A stretch of DNA of 64,000 nt from JBALVT01 sp036960305 (GCA_036960305.1 JBALWA010000020.1:7237-71236), one strand, 5' to 3'. Shown: positions 41,127-50,385, counted from the stretch's first letter. Numbers and translations: made by a program. The notes: generated from the sequence alone by a model not told the origin.

Positions 41127-42542
41127 ATGCGACAGCTCGGCGGTATTGACAACCTTATGATCGAGGGTGAGCTGCCCAATATCCCGATGCATATGTCTGC
41201 CCTCATGATTTACGATACCGGGGGTAAGCGCGGTGCAAATCGCCTTTTCAAGGCATTTAGTGAGCACTTCGAGACTATCGTCAACGAACATTTCCCCATC
41301 TTGCGGTGCAGGCTCGAGGAACTGCCGCTGGACCTGGACAAAGCCTACTGGGTTGAGGATAGCCACTTCAACGCCGCCTATCACATCACTCGCGTTGCTC
41401 TGCCTTCAGGGCGCAACTGGGCCTCCCTATACAGTTTGTTCGCCCAGTTTCATGCCCTGCCGCTGGATCGTAAGCGGCCGCTCTGGCAGGTCACTCTTGT
41501 AGAGGGGCTGGACAATCTTGAGGGCATACCTGGTGGGAGTACTGCTCTCTTCCTGAAAATTCATCACGCGATGATGGACGGCAAAAGTGCCCTGCGCCTG
41601 GTCAGCAGTTTCCACACCAACGGCCCGGGCCTGGATGCTCCCTTGATTGCCGACACACTGCCGGCCGAACCGCCCATCGACAAGGATTTTAAGGCACCCA
41701 CCTGGTGGGAAAAATATGGCAGGGCCTGGTGGCATAGTATCGAACGTCCCATAGACCTGGCTGGTACGGTGCTGAAAATGCTCCCCGGTATGTTACATCA
41801 GGATGATCCGGGTGAATCCACGGCTCACTCGCCTACGCCTAATGCGCGCTTCAACCGTCCTGTCGCTGCTGACCGTGTGGTCGGGCACGTACGCATGGAT
41901 ATGGGGCAACTTAGGAAATTGGAGAAAAAACTCGGGGTTTCTATAAACGATATTGCACTGTGTGTTGTAGCGGGCGCCCTGCGGGAGTATCTGCTTGGGC
42001 TAGGTGAGTTGCCAGGAGATGATTTGCAGGCGCTCATGCCCATTGATGTCCGCCGGAAAGGCGAGGACGGTAGTATTGGCAACCACGTAACCGTCGCCAA
42101 AATTGCCCTCGGAACCAGCATAAAGGACACCAGGCAGCGCCTGCTCGCCATTCATTCAACAACGACAACCAAAAAACAACATAGCAAAAAGGGCGGTGCT
42201 CATGCCTTGCTGCATTTGGTCGACGAGATCCATCCAGCGATCATTCTCTGGCTGGGCCAATGGCTGGTAAGTTCGGGCCGAATCGAGGAACTCCCGCAGA
42301 CAGTCAACACCGCGGTCACCAACGTCCCGGGTATTTCGAGCAAAGCCTACCTGGCTGATGCGGAGCTCATCGACTACCTGGGCTTCGGCCCCTTGGCACC
42401 GAACATGGGGCTTTTTCACACGGTGTCCAGTACCACGGATCATGTCAATATCAGCTTCCTGAGTACGGCGGAACTGATCGGCGATGGCCTGGCCTATCGC
42501 TCCGCACTAGTAGAGAGTTGGAACGCAACAAAAAAGCTGTAA
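41127..42542 (+). CDS. Wax ester synthase/diacylglycerol acyltransferase (WS/DGAT)
   Basis: 471 residues from ATG 41127, chosen because GGGGAGGG lies just upstream and because the product then begins 'MRQLGGIDNLMIEGELPNIP', the family's standard N-terminus. Upstream ATG/TTG codons at 41091 and 41082 lack this. HHxxxDG is H146-H-A-M-M-D151-G. The C-terminal half has 'NDIALCVVAGALREYLL', 'LMPIDVRRK' and 'VTNVPG'. It makes wax esters or triacylglycerol, and is only distantly similar to the WS/DGAT at 27478. No SDR partner is adjacent. Confidence 0.92.
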   Translation: MRQLGGIDNLMIEGELPNIPMHMSALMIYDTGGKRGANRLFKAFSEHFETIVNEHFPILRCRLEELPLDLDKAYWVEDSHFNAAYHITRVALPSGRNWASLYSLFAQFHALPLDRKRPLWQVTLVEGLDNLEGIPGGSTALFLKIHHAMMDGKSALRLVSSFHTNGPGLDAPLIADTLPAEPPIDKDFKAPTWWEKYGRAWWHSIERPIDLAGTVLKMLPGMLHQDDPGESTAHSPTPNARFNRPVAADRVVGHVRMDMGQLRKLEKKLGVSINDIALCVVAGALREYLLGLGELPGDDLQALMPIDVRRKGEDGSIGNHVTVAKIALGTSIKDTRQRLLAIHSTTTTKKQHSKKGGAHALLHLVDEIHPAIILWLGQWLVSSGRIEELPQTVNTAVTNVPGISSKAYLADAELIDYLGFGPLAPNMGLFHTVSSTTDHVNISFLSTAELIGDGLAYRSALVESWNATKKL

Positions 42543-42601
42543 AGGCCCCTATATGCGCTGATTACTGTATCGCCAGGAAACAGTGCTTTCTCACCGAGAA
42601 T

Positions 42602-42619
42602 CTCGGCAGTTTTGCCGAG
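42602..42619. other. Hairpin CTCGGCA-GTTT-TGCCGAG downstream of WS/DGAT
   Basis: A perfect seven-pair stem with a 4-base loop, 60 bases after the WS/DGAT stop. No T-tract follows, so it may be a Rho-assisted end, an mRNA-stability stem, or part of the leader of the small gene at 42734. Confidence 0.4.
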
Positions 42620-42733
42620 GCCGAGCTCGGTCTAAGCGATTGAATATTAAACTGAATTACGAATTTTCTACTCATCTGCTGAAAATAGATTATGCTATGA
42701 CGTTACGGCTGACGATGCCGAAGGGAATTACTA

Positions 42734-42892
42734 ATGGCCAAACCAAACTATTCATTTGAAAAACGCCAGCGAGAGCTGGCCAAAAAGAAGAAAAAAGAAG
42801 AGAAACGCCAACTAAAACTCAAGGCGAAAGAGGGAGAGACACAAGATCAAGAATCGACCGCCGAGGGTGATGAACCCACGTCGGTTAGTTAG
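42734..42892 (+). CDS. Small Lys/Glu-rich basic-acidic protein
   Basis: 52 residues: MAKPNYSFEKRQRELAKKKK, then KEEKRQLKLK and an acidic tail ending EGDEPTSVS. AAGGGA precedes the ATG by seven bases. Short proteins with the same start (MAKPNYSFEKRQRELAKK) and highly charged helix are widespread in Gammaproteobacteria, annotated as hypothetical. Likely a small nucleic-acid- or ribosome-associated protein, but that is only an inference from charge. It is convergent with the tetR gene, two bases apart. Confidence 0.75.
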   Translation: MAKPNYSFEKRQRELAKKKKKEEKRQLKLKAKEGETQDQESTAEGDEPTSVS

Positions 42893-42894
42893 CC

Positions 42895-43467
42895 TTAAAC
42901 CTTTGCAGGCGTTGCGGCCCCCAGCAGCAGTTCAGTCATCTGCGTCTGCAATTTGAGCTGCTCTGCAATGTTTTGCTCGTCCAAAGGGTCTAGTTGAAAA
43001 ATCTTTTGGTGCAAAGGCGCCAGCGTAATGTAGCCCAGTAGCATGCTGTGAAAGGCCATTATGACTGGAGCCACCGCGGAAGTTTGCTGCAATATTTCGG
43101 CAAAAAAGGGCCGGTACCAATCGTCAACCAGCTTCTCCAGATGTTCTCCTGAGCTCAGCGTGGCCTGTTGAATAATGCGGGAGATATTGGGGTGGTCGAT
43201 ATGGTGCTTGACCAGTTTTTCCAGCATTTCAAACGACTGGCCGTCAGCTAGAGTGGCGGCAAGTTCCATGTGCTTCTTCATCGGTGTGAACAGACGGTCA
43301 ACCACTGCTGTGTAGACTTCAGCTTTACTGCTGTAGTGTTTGTAAATCGCCGGCCCACGAATCCCCACGATATCCGCAATATCAACGATGGAGGTTGCCT
43401 CATAACCTTTATTAGCGAATAGGTCCTCGGCTGCGTCCAGAATGCGAATTTTGGAGGGACTGATCAT
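42895..43467 (-). CDS. TetR family transcriptional regulator
   Basis: 190 residues from ATG 43467; a TTG at 43497 with AAAGG upstream would add ten residues. DNA-binding domain: 'IRILDAAEDLFANKGYEATSIVDIADIVGIRGPAIYKHYSSKAEVYTAVV'. It is divergent from the dikinase operon, and the intergenic palindrome 43538-43559 is its probable operator. It would repress the import/modification operon until substrate appears (inference from layout). Confidence 0.88.
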   Translation of the reverse strand: MISPSKIRILDAAEDLFANKGYEATSIVDIADIVGIRGPAIYKHYSSKAEVYTAVVDRLFTPMKKHMELAATLADGQSFEMLEKLVKHHIDHPNISRIIQQATLSSGEHLEKLVDDWYRPFFAEILQQTSAVAPVIMAFHSMLLGYITLAPLHQKIFQLDPLDEQNIAEQLKLQTQMTELLLGAATPAKV

Positions 43468-43537
43468 GCTGGTGTCTTGTTTTTGTTGAAGCGGCAACTC
43501 TATACCTTTGCTGGTTGACCTTGGGCCAATAACCCAT

Positions 43538-43559
43538 TAGGTTACAGGTTACTAACCTA
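43538..43559. promoter_or_regulatory. TetR-type operator between tetR and the dikinase operon
   Basis: TAGGTTA-N8-TAACCTA (7-base arms) overlaps a tighter palindrome AGGTTA-C-TAACCT (43546-43558). The half-site AGGTTAC is also directly repeated. Location between divergent genes and size fit a TetR dimer or paired-dimer site. Confidence 0.6.
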
Positions 43560-43643
43560 TAACTCCAGCCATTGTCAGTAAGCTCTCCGAGACGATCAAC
43601 CCGATATCAAATGGCCTGGGGCTAAACGAAAAGGAGCGCCAGT

Positions 43644-46022
43644 TTGACTGGGGATATTTTCAGCCTGGAGCAGATCAGTGACAACACTCTGGGTGGGAAG
43701 GCATATGGCCTGTCGCGTCTTCTTGCTATGGGGTTGGCTGTGCCGCCTGCCTTTGTTATACGCAGTGCGCAGGAGGGGCGTTATCCCGAGGATCTCGATC
43801 AGCGCCATAGCGCTCTGGAATGCGAGAAGGTAGCGGTGCGTTCCTCGGCACAGGGCGAGGATGGTGCCGAGGCTTCGTTTGCCGGGCAGTATGATTCGGT
43901 GCTCAACGTAGCCGGTGCCAGCGCGCTGCGACTGGCGATTGATCACTGTGTGGCCTCGACTGTCACCGACCGCGCCAAACGCTATCAGGAAGATAAGCTC
44001 AACGCCGGAATGACCACCATGAATGTGGTGGTACAGCGCATGGTAGATGCTCGAGTGGCAGGCGTTGTATTCACGGCTGACCCGGTGAGCGCAAGGCGTG
44101 ATTTATTGATTATCGATGCAGTAGCCGGTTTGGGTGAGGCTCTGGTGAGTGGTGAGGCGACGCCGGACCATTATGCTGTCAATGGCGTGGGGAATATCGT
44201 ACGTCGGCAACTGGTGGGCGATATCGCGCTTCTAAACGACGCACAGATAAGCGAGATTGCACAACAGGCCAGGGCTGCCACCGCCCATGAAGGGCAGCCA
44301 CTGGATTTAGAGTGGGCCATAGACCAGGCAGGTGAGCTTTTTTGGTTGCAGGCGAGGCCTATTACTACACTGCCTGCCGACCTGAATGAATTTGATTCTA
44401 CACTCCCGCGACCCGACGATGTACTGACCATCAGCAACGTCAGCGAAATGATGCCCGGTGCGGTGTGCCCGCTGACTATGTCATTTACCGGTTGGGGCAT
44501 CGACTATGGTTTGCAGCATATGCAGAAGACTGTCGGCGCGCGCGAGCTTATCGACAATGATTGGCAGTTAACTGCCTCTGCCTACGGCCATTTGTTCCTT
44601 AATATGACCGGCAGTATGGTGATGTCAGCTGGCGTATTGGGCTCCAGCGCTGACCAGGCCGCGCAAACCCTGTGCGGACGGGTTGTGCCCGAACTGAAAG
44701 AATTGCCTCCGCTGCCCTTGTGGCGCAGGGTGGTGAATACAGGCAAGTTGCTGCGTTACTGCCTGACAGCGCCCGGCGTGGTGCAGCGCTTCGGTCACGA
44801 CCTGGATCAGTTCGCGATAGATGAGAAGCCGGCAAGTGCCGCCATGTGGGAAGAGATTTCTGCGAAATCCTGGTTTTTTGATCACTGTATGGCTGTGCAC
44901 ATCCAGTCTTCCGCACTATCCGGCTTTCTCTGCGCCATTTTAGAAAATATGGTGTCAGGTAAATCCAATGAAAGTACGGTGGAGGAGCAGGCCGAGGCGG
45001 TTCGCTTGTTGGCGGGTGCCAGTGAAGTGGAAAGCGCTTTGATGCTGGAGCAACTGGATGAGTTACTGGACCGGGTAGCGCAGCACCCGGATGCAGAGCG
45101 CGGGTTTCAGCGTGCCACCGTCGATGAAGCCGCGCTCTGGTTGCGTGCAGCGCCGAATCTGGCTGAGGCATTCGACAGCTTTCTTAGCCATCATGGTCAC
45201 CGCGGCTATCGTGAGCTCTGTATGCGCGACCCATCCTGGCGTGACGACTTGACCCCATTGATCCAGAGCATGCAAGCTGCGGTACATGCTCGACTGCTGA
45301 CGGGAGGCCGAAGGGAGTTGCATAGTGAGGACATAGAGTGGTCCTCATTGAGTCGTGGCATTCGTTGGGTTCTGCCCAAGGCGCACAATGCTATCCGTCG
45401 TCGTGAGCACACCAAGTCTCAACTGGTGCAATTGGCGTACCGTTTCAAACAGGCGTTCCGTAATTTGGGCGAGCGGATGGCTTCTGAGGGCATATTACCC
45501 GATGCAGATCTGGTGTTTTTCTTCAGCACCAGCGAGTTGTCCGAATTTATCGCCCAGCCTAGCGCGTCTGCGGTGGAGCACGCCCTGGCCAGACGCGACG
45601 CATTGGACTATCAGCAGCAATTTGAATTTCCAGAAATTTCCGTGGGTATGCCGCAGCCACTGGAGCCGCAGGTAGTCGACGTTTTGGATGGCGTGCTGCA
45701 GGGTCGACCTGCGTCGCGCGGTGTGGTTGAAGGTGTGGCCAGGGTTGCTCACACGCTTCAGGAAGCGGCTGCGCTGGAGCCAGGAGAAATTCTTGTCACT
45801 CCGATTACCGATATTGGTTGGACACCCTATTTCAGTCTGATCGGGGGTCTGGTAACGGACCTGGGAAGTTCGGTTTCCCACGGGGCGGTCATCGCAAGAG
45901 AGTATGGATTACCCTGCGTGGTCAATACCCGGCAGGCGACGCGTTTTCTTGAAACCGGTAGCCGGGTGCGCCTCGATGGTGACACTGGCACTGTGACTCT
46001 TCTCGCTGAGTTTGGGAGTTAG
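43644..46022 (+). CDS. Rifampin-phosphotransferase-like dikinase (PEP-synthase-related ATP-grasp + phosphohistidine domains)
   Basis: 792 residues from TTG 43644, preceded by AAGGAG. N-terminal PPDK-type ATP-grasp (about 1-250): 'GGKAYGLSRLLAMGLAVPPAFVI', 'VAVRSSAQGEDGAEASFAGQY', 'VVQRMVDARVAGVVFTADP', 'LEWAIDQAGELFWLQARPI'. A long middle region (about 260-690) has no PEP/pyruvate-binding barrel. The swivelling phosphohistidine domain ends the protein: 'GSSVSHGAVIAREYGLPCVV' with H746. This order equals that of rifampin phosphotransferase, which makes AMP, Pi and a phosphorylated product from ATP, so it is probably a small-molecule dikinase and not a PEP synthase. It is first in an operon with an ADC-like protein, an SDR and a TonB receptor. 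Confidence 0.85.
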   Translation: MTGDIFSLEQISDNTLGGKAYGLSRLLAMGLAVPPAFVIRSAQEGRYPEDLDQRHSALECEKVAVRSSAQGEDGAEASFAGQYDSVLNVAGASALRLAIDHCVASTVTDRAKRYQEDKLNAGMTTMNVVVQRMVDARVAGVVFTADPVSARRDLLIIDAVAGLGEALVSGEATPDHYAVNGVGNIVRRQLVGDIALLNDAQISEIAQQARAATAHEGQPLDLEWAIDQAGELFWLQARPITTLPADLNEFDSTLPRPDDVLTISNVSEMMPGAVCPLTMSFTGWGIDYGLQHMQKTVGARELIDNDWQLTASAYGHLFLNMTGSMVMSAGVLGSSADQAAQTLCGRVVPELKELPPLPLWRRVVNTGKLLRYCLTAPGVVQRFGHDLDQFAIDEKPASAAMWEEISAKSWFFDHCMAVHIQSSALSGFLCAILENMVSGKSNESTVEEQAEAVRLLAGASEVESALMLEQLDELLDRVAQHPDAERGFQRATVDEAALWLRAAPNLAEAFDSFLSHHGHRGYRELCMRDPSWRDDLTPLIQSMQAAVHARLLTGGRRELHSEDIEWSSLSRGIRWVLPKAHNAIRRREHTKSQLVQLAYRFKQAFRNLGERMASEGILPDADLVFFFSTSELSEFIAQPSASAVEHALARRDALDYQQQFEFPEISVGMPQPLEPQVVDVLDGVLQGRPASRGVVEGVARVAHTLQEAAALEPGEILVTPITDIGWTPYFSLIGGLVTDLGSSVSHGAVIAREYGLPCVVNTRQATRFLETGSRVRLDGDTGTVTLLAEFGS

Positions 46023-46028
46023 TGTTTT

Positions 46029-46778
46029 ATGTCGTCAATCAGTCCCCACGCGGATCGTCGATTTAACATCGAAGGAAATGAACTGGGTTATCCGACCTTA
46101 TTTCATGATGGCAGTGCATCGGTGGGGATGTTCGTTGTTGCCAGCAATGTGGCCAATGAGCTTATAGCTGACAGCGGATTCACCGTGGCCGAGATAGCAC
46201 CGGGCAAAGCGGTGATGAGCTTTGCGGGCGTCCACTATACGGACACAGAATGTGGTAGCTATGAGGAAATTGGCTGTGCGTTTTTTGTGAACAAGGTTTC
46301 GGGTAGGCCATCTATTCCTTATCTGGGCAGCTGGATGAATATTCTACGGGGTAAGCAGCCGTCTTTTACCTGGTATTTGCCAGTGACTCAAAGGTCTGCG
46401 CTTGAATGCGGTATTCAGATGTGGGGTTACCCCAAGACGGTAGAGGACATACGTCACAGCAAGACCGAGGGGCGCACGGTGACGACATTGCACAGAGACG
46501 GTGAGGAAGTGTTGCGCTACAGCGTGAGCAATCTTGGATCGCGGACTTTGAAGTCAATTGATGCGCCTGTGTATTCGATTTTTGAGGGCAAGCCACACTT
46601 AGGCTATTTGACACAGCAGTTTTCTGAAGCTGGTTATGGCCGTGATGGGGAATTGCTGTTGTCCGACCATGCCTTGGTTGAACCATTGCGGCGCCTGGGA
46701 TTACCCAAAAAACCCCTGTTGTCAGGACATATGGGTAGGCTGCACTTTAGCATGAGTGCGCCGGAACCACTGAATTAG
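46029..46778 (+). CDS. Acetoacetate decarboxylase-fold protein
   Basis: 249 residues. The ADC superfamily active site is present: E126 and K136 in 'ALECGIQMWGYPKTVED', matching the Schiff-base Lys in GYPK of acetoacetate decarboxylase. Other parts: 'GYPTLFHDGSASVGMFVV' and 'FVNKVSGRPSIPYLG'. ADC-fold enzymes include decarboxylases and aldolase-dehydratases such as those in secondary metabolism. It starts six bases after the dikinase stop, with the SDR ten bases after its own stop, so it is part of one operon. Confidence 0.85.
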   Translation: MSSISPHADRRFNIEGNELGYPTLFHDGSASVGMFVVASNVANELIADSGFTVAEIAPGKAVMSFAGVHYTDTECGSYEEIGCAFFVNKVSGRPSIPYLGSWMNILRGKQPSFTWYLPVTQRSALECGIQMWGYPKTVEDIRHSKTEGRTVTTLHRDGEEVLRYSVSNLGSRTLKSIDAPVYSIFEGKPHLGYLTQQFSEAGYGRDGELLLSDHALVEPLRRLGLPKKPLLSGHMGRLHFSMSAPEPLN

Positions 46779-46788
46779 AGTGATATCT

Positions 46789-47547
46789 ATGAAAACAGTA
46801 TTAGTGACGGGTGGCGCCAGCGGTATTGGCCGCGCCTTCGTTGAACAACTAGCGGCTAGCGGTTGGCGTGTTTGTGTGGCAGATGTCAATGAGGCAGCCC
46901 TCGCTGAACTTGCCGGCGATGATGTCTGCACGTTCATGATCGATGTGGCTTCTTATGAGCAGGTAAGTGCAACCGTAAAAGAGATCCTTGAGCGGTTCGG
47001 CGCTATCGATCGGGTGATCCACTGTGCTGCCATCATGCCAGCGGGTAAGTTGGCTACCATGCAGGCAGAGACTATCAATTTTCTCATGACGGTGAACTAC
47101 GGCGGTACCGTTAATGTGGTTCAGGCCGTACTGCCGGATATGCTGTCAAAAGATACCGGTGAGTTGATTGTTTTCGGCTCCAGCGGTGGTTCGGTTCTGG
47201 TGCCTGACTGCGGAGCTTATTGTGCATCAAAGGCGGCCACTAACGCTTATATGGAAATTCTCATGGAAGAGAACCGCAGCAGCAATGTGCAGTTCATGCT
47301 GGTTTGTCCGCCCTTGGTGAATACGCCGTTACTGGAGCAGGCGATGTCTTCGGCGCAGTCCAGGATCCTGAGTCACTCCATTGAAAACCAGCGATACATG
47401 GCGCCAGACGATATTGTCGCAGCGGTAGAGAAAGGGCTGAAGAAAAACGTAAAGATACTGTGGCCCAGTATAGAAGCGAAGATCTTACAATGGCTAAGAC
47501 GCTTTTCGCCCCGCTTGCTGTGGAGATTGGTTCACGCGGCGAATTAG
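46789..47547 (+). CDS. Classical SDR oxidoreductase
   Basis: 252 residues from ATG 46789. 'TVLVTGGASGIGRAFVEQLA', 'CVADVNEAALAELAG' (Asp suggests NAD), 'VIHCAAIMP' in place of NNAG, Ser in 'VFGSSGGS', Y-x-x-x-K in 'GAYCASKAATN'. The C-terminal 'KILQWLRRFSPRLLWRLVHAAN' is a basic amphipathic helix that could touch the membrane, as in some fatty-acid or sterol SDRs. It lies within the dikinase/ADC/TonB operon and probably carries out a redox step on the same substrate. Confidence 0.9.
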   Translation: MKTVLVTGGASGIGRAFVEQLAASGWRVCVADVNEAALAELAGDDVCTFMIDVASYEQVSATVKEILERFGAIDRVIHCAAIMPAGKLATMQAETINFLMTVNYGGTVNVVQAVLPDMLSKDTGELIVFGSSGGSVLVPDCGAYCASKAATNAYMEILMEENRSSNVQFMLVCPPLVNTPLLEQAMSSAQSRILSHSIENQRYMAPDDIVAAVEKGLKKNVKILWPSIEAKILQWLRRFSPRLLWRLVHAAN

Positions 47548-47689
47548 CCAGGGCATGTCTGGGTAAGAGCTTCTCCTTTCGCAAGGCGACACCCTGGCTA
47601 GATAGGTCATTGTTGTTATTGGAACGAGTCGTGCTAGGATCCTTTAGTGAGATCTGAGCATAAAAATAAAATATTCAGGAGTGTTTACG

Positions 47690-50296
47690 ATGCCTTATTT
47701 AGATCGCGGATTCCGAATCCTTGCTACCTCTTGCGTGCCCGTACTGGGGCTCACCTTTTTAACGTTACCTGCGCCGACGCTGGCCCAAGCCGCCTTATTG
47801 GAGGAGGTGATCGTAACCGCGCGTAAACGGGAAGAGGCCATCCAGGATGTGCCTGTGTCCATTACGGCATTTACCGGCAATCAGCTACGCGACGCGGGCA
47901 TCTCAAATCTCAAAGATCTGGGTTACCAGACCCCGGGCCTGCAGATTGACCAGTCCAGCGGCGCGCAGATCTGGATTCGTGGTATTGGCCAACGCGACGA
48001 TGGGTCCCGAGTGGATTCCCCGGTGGGCGTATACATTGATGGGCTATATATCCCGCGCAAGGACAGCCATCTACTGGATCTAATCGACATTCAGAGTGTC
48101 CAGGTGTTGCGCGGTCCACAGGGCACCCTGTTCGGCAAGAATACAACGGCAGGGGCGCTGTTGGTGACGACCAATAAACCGGAGAATGAGCTGAACGGTT
48201 TCCTGGATGTACGGCTGGGTAACTATGATCGGCAGGATATTCGGGGCAGTATCAACGTACCGTTAATCGCTGACACGCTGCTTTCCAAGGTCACAGTGGG
48301 TTCTGTCAAGCGGGACGGCTATCAGCGCAATATCACAACCGGGCAGGAGCCCGCCTCGGAAAACCGCAAGTCCGCGGCGTTGCAACTGACCTGGCTGGCC
48401 AGTGACGCCTTTACGGTGGATGGTCTGGCCTATTACGGCGAGACGGATGAGATTCAGCCTTCGACCAACTGCCGCTTCCTGGTGGGCACCAGCTTCAACG
48501 GCGAGGACTCCCTGTTCGGGAACCGAATCTTCCCTGGCGACCTCCAGCAGGTCGACGCCTACAACGACGACAACACGCCGGTAGCTCCCGGATTTCGTGC
48601 CCAGAGCAAGGTATTCGAGGACGCCTGCCAGCAGTCCAGGGCGCTTAACAAGGACTACAAGGTCGACTCCGAATTTCGCATCAACTACAAACTGGAAAAC
48701 CTGCTGCTAGGGCTCACCATGGAGTGGGAGATTAATGACAGCCTGAGTCTCAAGAGCATTACGGGCTACGGTGACCAAAAGAAGTCCGGCAATTTTGGCA
48801 ACCCGGACAACGACGTGACGCATTTACCCATATCCAGTCGCTACCGGGCCAATGGCAGCCCCAGTGATCGCGAACACGTTTCCCAGGAGCTACAATTTAT
48901 TGGTTCCGCTTTCGATGAACGTCTGGATTACACCTTCGGCGTATTCGCGATGAAGGAGGAGATCGCTGATGGCAGCGATACATCCTCTGGTTCCCCCTCG
49001 GGTTCAATTCTTACACCCCTGGGCCTCATGTTGATCAACAACCCCACCGCGGAACGGCAGACCTACGAGCTGGAAAATACGACTTATGCAGCGTTTTTTC
49101 AGGGCAGTTACGATATTACCGAGAACCTTGAGTTGACCGCCGGTGTGCGCTGGACCAGTGAGAAGCGCGAGCAATCGGTCTATCTTGAGCTGCTTGATGA
49201 AACGGCATTCCGCGAGATCGCATTCGGCGCAATTGAAGGTGTGCCGGGCATGATCCCGGTAGAGGCTTCCGGCTTTGGGGTTATCACCAACCTCGATGCC
49301 CTAATGGCCGCAGATATATTCACCACCATCAGTGATGCCTTTCCCAAGGACAACCAGGGGCAGAATATTTATCCACTGATTCCGGCGTCTGTGCTGGTGC
49401 CCGATATCGACGAGGATGTCGAGGAAACCTGGGAGGAGGTCACGCCCATGGTGAGCCTGGCCTATCACTTTCCGGAATCAATGCTGGATAACAGCTTCTT
49501 CGATGCCGGTATGGTATACGGCAGCTATGGCGAGGGTTTCAAGTCTGGCACCTTCGAGCCGGTAGGGGTCGACGGTCAGGCTACCGTCGAACCTGAGACG
49601 GTCGCAAACTATGAGGTGGGCTTCAAACTGGACTTCCTGGAGTCACGCATGCGATTGAACGGTGCGTTCTTCCAGACCGATTATGACGGCATGCAATTGC
49701 GTCAGGTGGTGTTGGACAGCGGTGGTACCCCACGGGTGGTCTTTCGCAATGCGTCCGAGACTCGAATAACCGGAATGGAGCTGGAGTGGACCTGGAGCCC
49801 GATAGACAATCTTCTGTTGATTGCCACTGGCAGTTTCAATGATTATGAATACCTGGACTTTGAGGAGCAACAACTGAGCTCGGTGCGGCTGTTTTCACAA
49901 ATACCACTGGAAGTTGTCGATAGATCGAACGAGCCCTTTGCCGAGGTGCCCGAAACCACCTACAGCTTTGGTATTCAGTATACGCTAGACAGTGCCTGGG
50001 GAACTTTCGTGCCCCGCATTGATTACAGCTACGTGGACGGAGTTTTTATGGGGCTGGATGCCGGGGCAGGGCAGAATGTCGACCAGTCTTCCTTTGATGA
50101 CTACAGCTTGGTGAATGCGCGTGTGGGCTGGCGAGGCAGCGAAGGGCATTTCGAAGCTGCCCTTTATGTCACGAATCTTACTGACGAGTTCTATTACTTC
50201 GGCGCGGCGGCGGTGGGTGATTCTACCGGCGCGTTCCAGACAACCTCGGGGTTGCCAAGGATGTACGGTCTGGAATTCCGCTACAACTTCTTCTAG
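47690..50296 (+). CDS. TonB-dependent outer-membrane receptor
   Basis: 868 residues from ATG 47690 (AGGAG seven bases upstream). Signal peptide ends near 'PTLAQA'. The plug begins 'LLEEVIVTARKREEAIQDVP' and includes 'VLRGPQGTLFGKNTTAGAL'. The barrel ends 'YGLEFRYNFF', with the terminal aromatic F expected for BAM insertion. It belongs to the same receptor class as those at 15085 and 50386, and is last gene of the dikinase operon (about 140 bases after the SDR), so it likely takes up that operon's substrate. Confidence 0.93.
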   Translation: MPYLDRGFRILATSCVPVLGLTFLTLPAPTLAQAALLEEVIVTARKREEAIQDVPVSITAFTGNQLRDAGISNLKDLGYQTPGLQIDQSSGAQIWIRGIGQRDDGSRVDSPVGVYIDGLYIPRKDSHLLDLIDIQSVQVLRGPQGTLFGKNTTAGALLVTTNKPENELNGFLDVRLGNYDRQDIRGSINVPLIADTLLSKVTVGSVKRDGYQRNITTGQEPASENRKSAALQLTWLASDAFTVDGLAYYGETDEIQPSTNCRFLVGTSFNGEDSLFGNRIFPGDLQQVDAYNDDNTPVAPGFRAQSKVFEDACQQSRALNKDYKVDSEFRINYKLENLLLGLTMEWEINDSLSLKSITGYGDQKKSGNFGNPDNDVTHLPISSRYRANGSPSDREHVSQELQFIGSAFDERLDYTFGVFAMKEEIADGSDTSSGSPSGSILTPLGLMLINNPTAERQTYELENTTYAAFFQGSYDITENLELTAGVRWTSEKREQSVYLELLDETAFREIAFGAIEGVPGMIPVEASGFGVITNLDALMAADIFTTISDAFPKDNQGQNIYPLIPASVLVPDIDEDVEETWEEVTPMVSLAYHFPESMLDNSFFDAGMVYGSYGEGFKSGTFEPVGVDGQATVEPETVANYEVGFKLDFLESRMRLNGAFFQTDYDGMQLRQVVLDSGGTPRVVFRNASETRITGMELEWTWSPIDNLLLIATGSFNDYEYLDFEEQQLSSVRLFSQIPLEVVDRSNEPFAEVPETTYSFGIQYTLDSAWGTFVPRIDYSYVDGVFMGLDAGAGQNVDQSSFDDYSLVNARVGWRGSEGHFEAALYVTNLTDEFYYFGAAAVGDSTGAFQTTSGLPRMYGLEFRYNFF

Positions 50297-50315
50297 CAGC
50301 ATGAAGTGGATTCAC

Positions 50316-50341
50316 AAAAAAAGGGGCGGAAAACCGCCCCT
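50316..50341 (-). terminator. Intrinsic terminator for the minus-strand TonB receptor gene
   Basis: Reading the minus strand: stem AGGGGCGG-TTTT-CCGCCCCT (eight pairs, 50322-50341) followed by seven T's (50316-50322). It lies 45 bases after the receptor stop. The plus strand lacks a following T-tract, so it mainly serves the minus-strand operon, though it may also stop the convergent receptor gene. Confidence 0.85.
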
Positions 50342-50385
50342 GATTATCTATGTGATGCATTAGCTTACCGGAAATCCCCGGCGTG

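Noticed and set aside
44599..45171. 190-codon minus-strand ORF inside the dikinase gene
   Set aside because: Pro/Arg-rich shadow frame without a start signal.
43644..46022. Annotation as phosphoenolpyruvate synthase (ppsA)
   Set aside because: The PEP/pyruvate-binding barrel is not visible and the protein ends with the phosphohistidine domain, unlike PpsA, where it is central.
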